NCBI RefSeq assembly: GCF_000422745.1
Contig: NZ_AUGQ01000014.1
Coordinates: 1 to 57,548, forward strand
Reading direction: 5' to 3'
Source of the DNA: Microbacterium gubbeenense DSM 15944
GTDB taxonomy: Bacteria; Actinomycetota; Actinomycetes; Actinomycetales; Microbacteriaceae
DNA length: 57,548 bases
Shown here in pieces: positions 46,519 to 54,862 of this stretch; the first letter of the stretch is position 1; every line of letters begins with the position of its first letter. A program made the translations under genes and the position numbers. The notes under the pieces were generated by a model. The model worked only from the letters and a program-made list of their open reading frames with translations, was not told the origin of the DNA and did no database searches.

Positions 46519-48576
46519 TCAGTGCGAGATCGCCCGACGTACGGCGGCGATGACGTTCTCAGTCGTCATGCCGCGCGCGGCCATCGCCTGATCCGCCGGG
46601 GCCGACAGGCCGAACTCGTCAATCGAGACGATCTCACCGCGGTCGCCGACGATCTCGCGCCACGACGCACCGGATGCGGCCTCGACGCTCACGCGCGCGG
46701 TCAGCTCGGCCGGCAACACGCTCTCGCGATACTCCGCAGGTTGCTGGCGGAACCACTCGAAGCTCGGCATCGACACCACCCGCAGCTCGAGCCCCTCGGC
46801 CGCGAGCAGCGCAGCGGATTCGAGAGCGAGCGCGACTTCGCTGCCCGTCGCGATGATGAGCGCGGCGGGTGATTCCGCATCGCGCACGACGTACGCACCG
46901 CGGCGCACGCCGGCTGCGACGGCCTCGCGCGACACGTCGAGCACCGGCACGCCCTGGCGGCCGAGCACGAGGCCCGCGGAGGCATTGCGCTCAAGCACGT
47001 TCGCCCACGCGGCGACCGTCTCGTTCGCGTCGGCGGGGCGGATCACCGTGAATCCGGGGATCGCGCGCAGCGATGCCAGGTGCTCGATCGGCTGATGGGT
47101 CGGCCCGTCCTGGCCGAGCGCGACAGAGTCGTGCGACCACACGTACGTGACGGGCGTCTGCATGAGCGCGGCGAGGCGGATCGCGGGGCGCTGGTAATCG
47201 CTGAACACCAGGAAGGTGCCGGCGAAGACGCGCCATCCGCCCGAGAGCGCGATGCCGTTCATCGCCGCGGCCATGCCGTGTTCGCGCACGCCCCAGTGGA
47301 TGTTGCGGCCGCGCGGCGTGCCGAGCCCGGTTGAGACGGGCAGGAAGGATCCGCCGTCTGCGATCGCCGTGCGGTTCGGCTCGGCAAGATCCGCGGATCC
47401 GCCCCACAGCCCCGGCACCGCGGCCGCGATCGCCTGGATCGCGGCGCCCGATGCGTCGCGAGTCGACACGGATGAGCCGGCCTCGTACACAGGCAGGTTC
47501 TCGGCGAGGTCGGCCGGGAGTGCGCGCGAGATGAACGCGTCGTGCGTCGCGGCACGGTCGGCATCGGCCCCGCGCCAGTCGGACCACTGCGCGTTCCATG
47601 CGGCGTGCAGCTCGGCGCCGCGATCGACGACGGTCGCGATCTGTTCGATCACGTCGTCCGCGACGTCGAACGGCGCGCGATCGGATCCGAGCACCTCGCG
47701 CAGGGCGGACGTCTCGTCGGCGCCCAGCGGCGCGCCGTGCGAGCCGGCCGTGCCGACCGCGCCGGGCGACGGGAACGCGATCTGCGACTTGAGGATCACG
47801 AGGCGCGGTTTGCCCGCGCTCTTCTCGGTGCGCAACACCTCATCCAGACGCTCGATGTCGACGTCGCCGTCGGCGGCAAGACCGACGGTGACGACGTGCC
47901 AGCCCTGCGCGGTGAAGCGCGCCGCTGCATCCTCCGAGCTCGTGAGCCGGGTGTCGCCCTCGATCTGGATGTCGTTGTCGTCGTAGACGACGGTGAGGTT
48001 GTCGAGCGCCATGCGTCCAGCCAGCGCGCCGGCCTCGTACGACAGGCCCTCCTGCAGGTCGCCGTCGGAGGCCAGCACCCACACGTGGCGGTCGAACGGC
48101 GATGCGCCGGGCGCGGCGTCCTCATCGAACTCGGCGCGCTCGTGAACGAACCCCATCGCCATGCCGACCGCCGTCGCGAGGCCCTGACCGAGCGGCCCGG
48201 TCGTTGTCTCGACGCCCGGCGTGTGCCCGTATTCCGGGTGTCCGGGGGTGCGGGATCCGAGGGTGCGGAACTGTTTGAGGTCGTCGAGCGTGACGTCGTA
48301 ACCGCTGAGGAACAGCTGCGTGTAAAGAAGGATGCTTGCGTGGCCGCACGACAGGATGAAACGGTCGCGGCCGGCCCACTGGGGATCCCGCGGGTCGTGA
48401 CGGATGTGGTTGCGGAACAGCAGCGTCGCGACGGGAGCGAGCGCGATTGCCGTGCCGGGGTGTCCCGAGGCGGCGTTGTTCACGGCGTCCGCCGACAGCA
48501 GCCGGGCGGTCGTCACGGTGTCGGAATCGATCAGGCTTCCCCAGGTCGATGCGGGAGCGATGGTGGGCGTCGTCAT
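46519..48576 (-). CDS. tkt: Transketolase
   Basis: A 685-residue thiamine-diphosphate enzyme that moves two-carbon units between ketoses and aldoses. Motifs: SGHPGTAIALAPVA, the TPP/Mg site ASDGDLQEG...DDND, HWGVREHGMAAA and HDSVALGQDGPTHQP. It is not next to transaldolase or zwf, unlike the main actinobacterial tkt, and is divergent from a GntR-PTS operon with a shared palindromic operator 22 bases upstream of its start. This suggests a pathway-specific copy for pentose-type products. Start ATG 48576 has AAAGG upstream. Confidence 0.93.
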   Translation of the reverse strand: MTTPTIAPASTWGSLIDSDTVTTARLLSADAVNNAASGHPGTAIALAPVATLLFRNHIRHDPRDPQWAGRDRFILSCGHASILLYTQLFLSGYDVTLDDLKQFRTLGSRTPGHPEYGHTPGVETTTGPLGQGLATAVGMAMGFVHERAEFDEDAAPGASPFDRHVWVLASDGDLQEGLSYEAGALAGRMALDNLTVVYDDNDIQIEGDTRLTSSEDAAARFTAQGWHVVTVGLAADGDVDIERLDEVLRTEKSAGKPRLVILKSQIAFPSPGAVGTAGSHGAPLGADETSALREVLGSDRAPFDVADDVIEQIATVVDRGAELHAAWNAQWSDWRGADADRAATHDAFISRALPADLAENLPVYEAGSSVSTRDASGAAIQAIAAAVPGLWGGSADLAEPNRTAIADGGSFLPVSTGLGTPRGRNIHWGVREHGMAAAMNGIALSGGWRVFAGTFLVFSDYQRPAIRLAALMQTPVTYVWSHDSVALGQDGPTHQPIEHLASLRAIPGFTVIRPADANETVAAWANVLERNASAGLVLGRQGVPVLDVSREAVAAGVRRGAYVVRDAESPAALIIATGSEVALALESAALLAAEGLELRVVSMPSFEWFRQQPAEYRESVLPAELTARVSVEAASGASWREIVGDRGEIVSIDEFGLSAPADQAMAARGMTTENVIAAVRRAISH

Positions 48577-48598
48577 AGAGAACCTTTCGTCACAAGTG

Positions 48599-48614
48599 AT
48601 TATGACGTCATAAT
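48599..48614. promoter_or_regulatory. Candidate GntR operator O1
   Basis: ATTATGACGTCATAAT is a perfect 16-bp palindrome, just upstream of the tkt ribosome binding site. A 14/16 match lies at 48684-48699. Placement in the tkt-gntR divergent region suggests binding by the adjacent GntR protein. Confidence 0.7.
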
Positions 48615-48683
48615 GTCTCGAAACGCAACACGAGCACATTATCGCGGAAATACCCGACTTGCCGAACCGTTCACTCGTATGTC

Positions 48684-48699
48684 ATCATGTCGTCATAAT
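48684..48699. promoter_or_regulatory. Candidate GntR operator O2
   Basis: ATCATGTCGTCATAAT matches O1 at 14 of 16 positions and retains its full right half. It lies 45 bases upstream of the gntR start, 85 bases from O1. Confidence 0.65.
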
Positions 48700-48744
48700 C
48701 AATTTCTCACCGTGACGTCGCGGTGAACCCGCAAGGAGGCAGGC

Positions 48745-49506
48745 ATGGAAGGTCAGACAGGCCGCAGTAAATACCGCGCCGTCCGCGATGATCTGCTCCA
48801 ACGCATCTCGAACCTCGAGGTCGGCGACAAGCTCGCCTCAGAGCAGGCCCTCTGCGAGGAGTTCGGCGTCAGCCGAATCACACTGCGCCACGCGGTCGAC
48901 GGCCTCGTGCAGGACGGCTGGCTCACAAGGGAGCACGGCCGCGGCACCTTCGTGACCGAGCCGAAGGCCGGCGTGCACTACCCCGAGCGATTCGCCGAGG
49001 CGGTCACGGGGTTCTACCGCCAGCAGACGGCCGCAGGCCACGAGGTCACGACCCGCGTGCTGCGCCAGGAGCTCATCCCCGCCGACGAGACCACCGCTCG
49101 GATCCTCGATATCACCGCCGGCGAGCGCGTCATCGAGCTCGTGCGCCTGCGCTACGTCAACGACCAGCTGCACCAGCACGTTGTGACGCACCTTCCGTAC
49201 GAAAAGTTCCCCGACTGCGCGACGCAGGACTTCACGTCGGGATCCCTGTACGACTACCTGCGCGACGCGTACGGCGTCACGCTCGCGCGCAACGACATGC
49301 GCGTGTCGGTCGCGGAGGCGGCACCGGATGTCGCCCTCAACCTCGCGGTCGAGCCCGGACTTCGCCTGTTGAGCGTCGCGTCGACCGTGTACGACGACCT
49401 CGATCGCCCGGTCGCCCACGGCACCGCGCGCCACACGCCGGTCAACGGCGAGATCGAATTCAGCCTGCGCGTTGCGGGCCCGAACCTCCAGGAGGCACGA
49501 ATCTGA
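48745..49506 (+). CDS. GntR family regulator with UTRA domain
   Basis: A 253-residue HutC-subfamily regulator: winged helix at about 8-72 (LASEQALCEEFGVSRITLRHAVDGL) and UTRA effector domain at about 95-240. Such proteins bind a sugar phosphate or similar effector and leave their operator. It opens the PTS operon; its TGA overlaps the EIIA ATG by one base. ATG 48745 has AAGGAGG upstream. Confidence 0.9.
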   Translation: MEGQTGRSKYRAVRDDLLQRISNLEVGDKLASEQALCEEFGVSRITLRHAVDGLVQDGWLTREHGRGTFVTEPKAGVHYPERFAEAVTGFYRQQTAAGHEVTTRVLRQELIPADETTARILDITAGERVIELVRLRYVNDQLHQHVVTHLPYEKFPDCATQDFTSGSLYDYLRDAYGVTLARNDMRVSVAEAAPDVALNLAVEPGLRLLSVASTVYDDLDRPVAHGTARHTPVNGEIEFSLRVAGPNLQEARI

Positions 49507-49958
49507 TGCTGACGACGCACCTCAATGACGACACGCTGCTCTTCGCCGAGAACCTCGGCGGATGGCGCGACGCGATCGAACTCGTGAGCACCCCTCTCCT
49601 CGAATCCGGCAGCATCTCGCGCGAATATGTCGATGCAATGCTCGAATCGATCGCCGACGGCGGTACCTACATCGACCTCGGCTACGGCATCGCCCTCGCC
49701 CACGCGCGCCCCGAGCGCGGCGTGATCAAGACGGGCCTGTCGGCGCTCTGGGTGCGCCCCTCGGTGCTGCTGAACGACGAGGCGGAGCACCCGATCTCGT
49801 TCTTCGTGTGCCTCGCCGCGGCCGACTCGACGAGTCACCTCGAGACGATGGCCGAGCTCGGAGCCCTGCTCTCGGACGACGCGACGCGCGACGCGCTTCT
49901 CGCAGCAACCAATGCCGCCGATGCCCTGGCGGTACTCAAGTCAGGAGAAAGCAAATGA
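49506..49958 (+). CDS. ulaC: PTS EIIA component, ascorbate/mannitol type
   Basis: A 150-residue EIIA of the fructose/mannitol superfamily. The phosphorylatable His66 lies in GIALAHARPE, the motif of UlaC-type proteins. It accepts phosphate from HPr and passes it to EIIB. It overlaps gntR by 1 and EIIB by 4 bases. Confidence 0.88.
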   Translation: MLTTHLNDDTLLFAENLGGWRDAIELVSTPLLESGSISREYVDAMLESIADGGTYIDLGYGIALAHARPERGVIKTGLSALWVRPSVLLNDEAEHPISFFVCLAAADSTSHLETMAELGALLSDDATRDALLAATNAADALAVLKSGESK

Positions 49959-50242
49959 CGAAATTCCTCGCGGTGTGCAGCACCGGCCTCGGCAGCAGCT
50001 TCATGGTGCACATGAACATTGACAAGGTTCTGAAGGAGCTCGAGATCGACGGCGTCGATGTCGATCACGCAGACCTCGGATCCGTCGCGAACGGCGACGC
50101 CGACGCGGTCTTCGTCGGCCGCGACATCGCCGACGCCGCCTCCCACCTGGGCGACGTTGTCGTCCTGGACAGCATCATCGACCTCGCGGAACTCCGCGAC
50201 AAGGTCGCCGCCGCAGCGAAGCGCCACGGCCTCACCGACTGA
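49955..50242 (+). CDS. ulaB: PTS EIIB component, ascorbate type
   Basis: A 95-residue EIIB with the phosphocysteine Cys8 in VCSTGLGSSFMV. It passes phosphate to the incoming sugar at EIIC. Start ATG 49955 overlaps the EIIA stop, a typical coupled arrangement. Confidence 0.88.
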   Translation: MTKFLAVCSTGLGSSFMVHMNIDKVLKELEIDGVDVDHADLGSVANGDADAVFVGRDIADAASHLGDVVVLDSIIDLAELRDKVAAAAKRHGLTD

Positions 50243-50282
50243 CTTCTGGCCCCGCCAGACGTAAGAAAGGAATGCATCTGAC

Positions 50283-51674
50283 ATGGATGCTGTTCTCGAT
50301 GTCCTGCTCGACATCTTCACCCAGCCGTCGATCATCGTCGCGCTCATCGCCCTCGTCGGCCTCGCCGTTCAGCAGAAGTCGTTCAGCGACGTTCTGAAGG
50401 GTACGATCCGCACGATGGTCGGGTTCCTCGTGCTGTCGGCGGGCGCCGGCGTTGTCGTCGGATCCCTGGATCCGTTCGGCGAGATGTTCCAGTACGCGTT
50501 CAACGTTCAGGGCGTCGTGCCGAACAACGAGGCGATCGTCGCGCAGGTGCTGATCGATTACGGTTCGGCCGCCGCTCTGATCTTCTTCTTCGGCATGATC
50601 ATCAACATCGTGCTGGCTGCCACGACCCGGTTCAAGTACGTCTATCTCTCGGGCCACGTGTCGTTCTACATTGCCGCGATGTTCGCCGTGATCCTCGGCG
50701 TCGCCGGGTTCTCGCAGTGGCAGGTCATCCTGTGGGGCTCGATCGCGCAGGGCATCTACATGGTGGTCTCCCCCGCGCTGGTACAGCCGTTCATGCGCCG
50801 CGTGACGGGCGGCGACACCGTCGCGCTCGGCCACACCGGCGGTGCGGGCATCGCGTTCGGCGGGCTCATCGCGTGGCTCACGCGCGGCAAGGGCAACTCG
50901 AAGTCGACCGAGGAGATGAACTTCCCCAAGGGACTCAGCTTCCTACGCGACACGACCGTGATCGTGGCACTGTCGATGGCCGTGATCTACATCATCGTCG
51001 GGCTCTTCGCAGGCCCGACGTACATCGAGGGCGAGCTCTCGGGCGGCACCAACTTCATCGTGTTCCTGATCATGCAGGCGGCGACCTTCTCGGGCGGCGT
51101 GTTCATCATCCTGGCCGGCGTGCGCGTGATCCTCGCCGAGATCGTTCCGGCGTTCAAGGGCGTCTCCGAGCGCCTCGTCAAGAACTCGAAGCCGGCGCTC
51201 GACGTGCCGATCATCTTCACGTTCGCCCCGAACGCCGTGCTCATCGGCTTCCTCGTCAGCTTCGCGGGCGGCATCGTCGGCATGCTCGGTATGGTCGCGC
51301 TCGGCACCACGATCGTCATCCCGGGCGTCGTTGCGCACTTCATGACGGGTGCGGCCGCGGGCGTCATCGGAAACGCTGCCGGCGGGCGCCGTGGAGCCGT
51401 GATCGCGTCGTTCGTGAACGGCCTCGCCATCACGATCCTGCCGCTGCTGCTCCTGCCGGTGCTCGGCGACATCGGGCTGTCGAACGCGACGTTCTCGGAC
51501 GCCGACTACGGCGTGTTCGGCCTGATCCTCGGTGGCCTCTCCGAGGCCGGCGGACAGATCGCGATCATCGTCGGCATCGTCGTGTCAGTCGTCGCACTGT
51601 ACGTCATCACCTTCGCGACCCGCGGCCGCAAGGCCAAGAAGGCCGCGGACGCAGAGAAGGAATCCGTCGCGTAA
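50283..51674 (+). CDS. ulaA: PTS EIIC component, ascorbate (UlaA/SgaT) family
   Basis: A 463-residue permease with about 11 hydrophobic segments and UlaA landmarks: QQKSFSDVLKGTIRTMVGFLVLSAGAG read in parts, GHTGGAGIAFGG, and AGGRRGAVIASFVNGL. UlaA carries L-ascorbate in E. coli, but the family also serves pentitols and others. The ascorbate catabolic genes ulaG, ulaD, ulaE and ulaF are absent, so the substrate is open. A hairpin follows at 51691-51723. Confidence 0.9.
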   Translation: MDAVLDVLLDIFTQPSIIVALIALVGLAVQQKSFSDVLKGTIRTMVGFLVLSAGAGVVVGSLDPFGEMFQYAFNVQGVVPNNEAIVAQVLIDYGSAAALIFFFGMIINIVLAATTRFKYVYLSGHVSFYIAAMFAVILGVAGFSQWQVILWGSIAQGIYMVVSPALVQPFMRRVTGGDTVALGHTGGAGIAFGGLIAWLTRGKGNSKSTEEMNFPKGLSFLRDTTVIVALSMAVIYIIVGLFAGPTYIEGELSGGTNFIVFLIMQAATFSGGVFIILAGVRVILAEIVPAFKGVSERLVKNSKPALDVPIIFTFAPNAVLIGFLVSFAGGIVGMLGMVALGTTIVIPGVVAHFMTGAAAGVIGNAAGGRRGAVIASFVNGLAITILPLLLLPVLGDIGLSNATFSDADYGVFGLILGGLSEAGGQIAIIVGIVVSVVALYVITFATRGRKAKKAADAEKESVA

Positions 51675-51690
51675 CCCGCGCACATCACAC

Positions 51691-51723
51691 TGGCGGGGCG
51701 GAGGCGTGTCCCCTGCCCCGCCA
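51691..51723 (+). terminator. 9-bp hairpin between EIIC and HAD genes
   Basis: TGGCGGGGC (51691-51699) pairs with GCCCCGCCA (51715-51723). It may attenuate transcription between the PTS genes and the HAD phosphatase. Confidence 0.55.
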
Positions 51724-51744
51724 TCTCTCGTAGAAAATGGATCC

Positions 51745-52383
51745 ATGCAGCAGATTCGCCTTGCCGTCTCCGGCCTCCTGTTCGACAACGACGGTGTACT
51801 CGTCGACTCCCTCGAGCCCGCGGCGGTCGCGTGGGACGCCTGGGCGGCAGTGTACGCGCCGACGTTCGACTTCCGCACGCAGGTCGAGCACGGTGTACGT
51901 GCCGCCGACACCGTGGCCACGCTCGTCGCGCCCGATGTCTTCGACGAGGCGATCGCCGCGCTCGACAAGGCCGAGCTCGACGGATCCGACGTGTGCGATG
52001 CGCTTCCCGGCGCCGTCGAGCTGACCCGCTCGTTACCCGTCGAGCGCTGGGCCGTGGTGACGTCAGCGATCCGCCCGCTGGGTCTCGCCCGGCTGGCTGC
52101 AGCAGGACACGCAACGCCGCCGGCGGTGATCAGTGCGGATGACGTCTCGCGCGGCAAGCCGGATCCGGAGCCCTATCTGAAGGGTGCCGAGGCGATCGGC
52201 GTCTCCCCCGCAGACTGCGCGGTGTTCGAGGACGCGCCGGCGGGCATTGCGGCCGCGCGCGCCGCCGGCGTCAAGTACGTCATCGGCGTGGGTGACCACC
52301 TCGAGGGCGCGATCGTCGACGCGCACGTGCACGACCTGTCGCAGGTCTCCTACGACGGATCCGTGTTGACGATCTCCGCCTAG
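51745..52383 (+). CDS. HAD-family sugar-phosphate phosphatase-like hydrolase
   Basis: A 212-residue HAD hydrolase of the beta-phosphoglucomutase/phosphatase group: nucleophile Asp14 and Asp16 in FDNDGVLVDS, helical cap (about 22-85), Thr/Ser in VVTSA, Lys in SRGKPDPEP and acidic motif in VFEDAPAGI. It could dephosphorylate a sugar or polyol phosphate imported by the PTS, or remove a toxic side product. Start ATG 51745. It is 70 bases after EIIC with a hairpin between them. Confidence 0.87.
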   Translation: MQQIRLAVSGLLFDNDGVLVDSLEPAAVAWDAWAAVYAPTFDFRTQVEHGVRAADTVATLVAPDVFDEAIAALDKAELDGSDVCDALPGAVELTRSLPVERWAVVTSAIRPLGLARLAAAGHATPPAVISADDVSRGKPDPEPYLKGAEAIGVSPADCAVFEDAPAGIAAARAAGVKYVIGVGDHLEGAIVDAHVHDLSQVSYDGSVLTISA

Positions 52384-52934
52384 ATCCGCGTCATCGCGAG
52401 CAGCTCCTGCTCGAGAGCCCGCTGGTCGGCCTCGTCGAGAACCGTGCCCCACAGCGGTGCCGATGACACGCCGTCGGTAGCGGCGATGATGAGGCGCACC
52501 GTCGAATCCGCCAGGCCATCGGCCATGAGCTCGTCGCGCCAGCGGCGTCCGTCGGCATCGGACATCTCTTGGATCGGCTTCTCGGTCATCAGCTGCGCCG
52601 CGACGGCGATGACCTCGCGCACGCTGTCACCCGCGGCATCCGCGAAGCTGATGCGGATGTATGCGCGGGTGAGGCGGCCGGGCACCCCCTCGGGCTCGGG
52701 CTGCGCCGCCTCGTACACGCGCGTGCGGAAGCTCTCGAACAGGTCGATCGCGCCGGCCCGCAGCAGATCATCCTTCGTCGGGAAGTGGTAGAGCAGCCCG
52801 CCCTTCGACACCCCGGCGGCCTTCGCCATGTCGGCGAGCGAGGCGCCCGCGCCGCGCCGCGCGACGAGCGTCATCGCGGCGTCGAGAATCATCCGCCGCG
52901 TGTCATCGGTCGCGCGCCCAGCCGTTCTGCCCAT
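52380..52934 (-). CDS. TetR family repressor of the adjacent MFS gene
   Basis: A 184-residue TetR/AcrR protein: helix-turn-helix at about 14-60 (LDAAMTLVARRGAGASLADMAKAAGVSKGGLLYHFPTKDDLL in part) and a ligand domain. It begins 1 base after the MFS stop, so MFS and repressor form one operon that the repressor probably controls through the operator at 54435-54450. Its stop lies 4 bases into the 3' end of the convergent HAD gene. Confidence 0.87.
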   Translation of the reverse strand: MGRTAGRATDDTRRMILDAAMTLVARRGAGASLADMAKAAGVSKGGLLYHFPTKDDLLRAGAIDLFESFRTRVYEAAQPEPEGVPGRLTRAYIRISFADAAGDSVREVIAVAAQLMTEKPIQEMSDADGRRWRDELMADGLADSTVRLIIAATDGVSSAPLWGTVLDEADQRALEQELLAMTRI

Positions 52935-52935
52935 G

Positions 52936-54417
52936 TCAGCTCACCTTACTGGCGACGACCTCCCGCGATGCGCGCACGCTCGGGATGAGGAAGAATGCCA
53001 CCGCCGCGCCCGCCAGCATCACGCCCGCGGCAATCAGCGTGGTCGACTGCATCGCGACGACGAAGGCCTCGCGGGCCGCCTCGAGCGCGTGCCCCTCCGG
53101 CAGTGCGGCGACCGCGGTCGCGAGCGAGTCGCGGGCTGCCTCCGGGGTTCCTGCCGGCAGGCCGAAACGGTAGATGGCCGTGACCACGGAACCGAGAACC
53201 GCGATGCCCATCGCGGCGCCGAGCTCGTACGCGGTCTCTGAGATCGACGACGCGGCGCCCGCCTTCTCCTGCGGAACGGCGGAGACCACGGCGTCGACGC
53301 TGAGCGTCTCCGAGATGCCGATGCCGAAACCGAGCGGCACCATCGCGATGAGCACGAGCGAGAGATGCTCGGATCCTTCGACGAGGCCGACGACCAACAG
53401 ACCGACGGCACCGACCGTCAGGGCGAGCGCGATCGCGCGCCCTCGGCCGAGCTTCGCGAGCAGGAAACCGACGGCGGTGATCGCGAGCATCGAGGCGATG
53501 GCCGCCGGCAGCTGCGCGAGGCCCGCATCGAGCGCGCCGAGGCCCCGGGCGAGCTGCAGGTACTGCGAGAAGAAGAACAGCACGCCGCTCATCGCGAACA
53601 CCGAGATGAAGTTCACGGCGACGGCGCCCGAGAACGAGCGGTTGCGGAACAGCTCGACATCGATCATCGGATCCGCGCTCCTGCGCTGTCGGCGCACGAA
53701 CCAGACCGCGCCGACGACGCTGACTGCGAGCGCGATGACGGCGGGCACGCCAAAGGATCCGCCCGCAATCTGCTTGATCGCGTAAACGAACGGGATGATC
53801 GCGAGCATCGACAGCGCGCTCGAGATGAGATCGAGCCGGTGAGGCGAGGGGTTCTTCGACTCGGGCAGCACCCACCACCCGAGCGCGATCACCGCGAGCA
53901 TCACGGGCACGTTCACCAGGAATACAGATCCCCACCAGAAGTGCTCGAGCAGCAGGCCGCCCACGAGCGGCCCGAGGGCAATGCCGCTCGCCGCGGCGGC
54001 CGACCAGACCGCGATCGCGCGGGTGCGCTCCTTGGGGTCGGTGAAGATGTTGCGGATCAGCGACAGAGTGGACGGCATCAGCGTCGATCCGGCGACGCCA
54101 AGCAGCAGGCGCGCCGCGATGAGAATCTCGGCCGACGGTGCGAACGCCGCGAGCACCGAGGCAGCACCGAACGCCGCGGCGCCGATCAGCAGCAGCTTCT
54201 TGCGACCGACGCGGTCGGCGAGGTTGCCCATCGTGACGAGCAGCCCGGCGATCGCGAACGAATAGATGTCGCCGATCCACAGCACCTGGGTTGCCGTGGG
54301 GTCAAGGTCGCGCGCGAGCGCCGGCACCGCGAGGTGCAGCACCGTGGCGTCGATCGTGAGCAGCAGCACTGCGCCGATAAGCACGGACAGGCTGAGGTAG
54401 CGACGTGCGGTGGTCAT
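52936..54417 (-). CDS. MFS multidrug efflux transporter, DHA2 family (14 TM)
   Basis: A 493-residue proton-driven exporter with about 14 helices. Signature pieces are IDATVLHLAVPALARDL with membrane Asp, GNLADRVGRKKLL (motif A), LGPLVGGLLLE (motif C) and YLQLARGLGALDAGLAQLP. It resembles QacA/SmvA-type pumps for cationic drugs or dyes; substrates unknown. Start ATG 54417 (MTTARRYL) has AAAGGA upstream; the longer open frame crosses the operator and is not coding. Confidence 0.9.
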   Translation of the reverse strand: MTTARRYLSLSVLIGAVLLLTIDATVLHLAVPALARDLDPTATQVLWIGDIYSFAIAGLLVTMGNLADRVGRKKLLLIGAAAFGAASVLAAFAPSAEILIAARLLLGVAGSTLMPSTLSLIRNIFTDPKERTRAIAVWSAAAASGIALGPLVGGLLLEHFWWGSVFLVNVPVMLAVIALGWWVLPESKNPSPHRLDLISSALSMLAIIPFVYAIKQIAGGSFGVPAVIALAVSVVGAVWFVRRQRRSADPMIDVELFRNRSFSGAVAVNFISVFAMSGVLFFFSQYLQLARGLGALDAGLAQLPAAIASMLAITAVGFLLAKLGRGRAIALALTVGAVGLLVVGLVEGSEHLSLVLIAMVPLGFGIGISETLSVDAVVSAVPQEKAGAASSISETAYELGAAMGIAVLGSVVTAIYRFGLPAGTPEAARDSLATAVAALPEGHALEAAREAFVVAMQSTTLIAAGVMLAGAAVAFFLIPSVRASREVVASKVS

Positions 54418-54434
54418 GTCGAGATCCTTTACTT

Positions 54435-54450
54435 TACCGTCTGGTCGGTA
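54435..54450. promoter_or_regulatory. TetR-type operator upstream of the MFS gene
   Basis: TACCGTCTGGTCGGTA has arms TACCG/CGGTA, read on the minus strand as TACCGACCAGACGGTA, the usual form for TetR/AcrR repressors of efflux pumps. It is 17 bases upstream of the MFS ATG, so a bound repressor would block transcription. Confidence 0.78.
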
Positions 54451-54633
54451 CAGTTTGAAGGATCTTGTTGTGGGGATGCTGGGCACGATGGGCTCGGTTA
54501 TCGCGATGTCGCAACCGATCAACGTTATGGCGAAACTGCGATAGAGCCGCTTCATTGCGATATCACGATAGGAGCGTGCCACGGGACGACCAACAGCCAA
54601 GATCCGCGTTCCGACTGACATCGCCACGGCGCA

Positions 54634-54832
54634 CTGACGCGCGAGCACCTCGTTCGTGAAATTGCGTCTTGGGAGGTGCGTGCCGCGCCCCTCGCTCGTG
54701 GTTCAAGCGCTCGAAGACATCGACGCGATTCTGCGCTCGGAAGTTCCCGTCGACGGTGCCCACACCAACCTGCACCGCGACCTTCGTCGATTCACGCGCA
54801 ATCTGCTCGACGATCGCGAAGTGGGCGCCTGA
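54634..54832 (+). pseudogene. Possible small decayed gene with a frameshift
   Basis: From about 54634 one frame reads LTREHLVREIASWEVRA. From 54680 the next frame reads VPRPSLVVQALEDIDAILRS and continues to VDGAHTNLHRDLRRFTRNLLDD before a TGA at 54830-54832. Both look like natural helical protein, and joining them needs a frameshift near 54675-54685. The second part alone could be a 50-residue ORF from GTG 54680. I do not recognise the family. Confidence 0.3.
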
Positions 54833-54862
54833 GGTTCTGCCCACATCGAGCGATCGTCGACT

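Larger units (their letters stand above)
54418..54862. other. 445-base gap: promoter, unexplained sequence and decayed coding
   Basis: From 54418 to 54460 lies the MFS control region. I see nothing recognisable in 54461-54632. From 54634 to 54832 the plus strand looks coding-like in two frames, described separately. The remaining bases lead to the kinase stop codon. There are no tRNA-like or long repeat structures. Confidence 0.6.

Noticed and set aside
50283..51674. True L-ascorbate pathway
   Set aside because: The EIIC is of the UlaA family, but no lactonase, decarboxylase or epimerase genes of ascorbate use are present.
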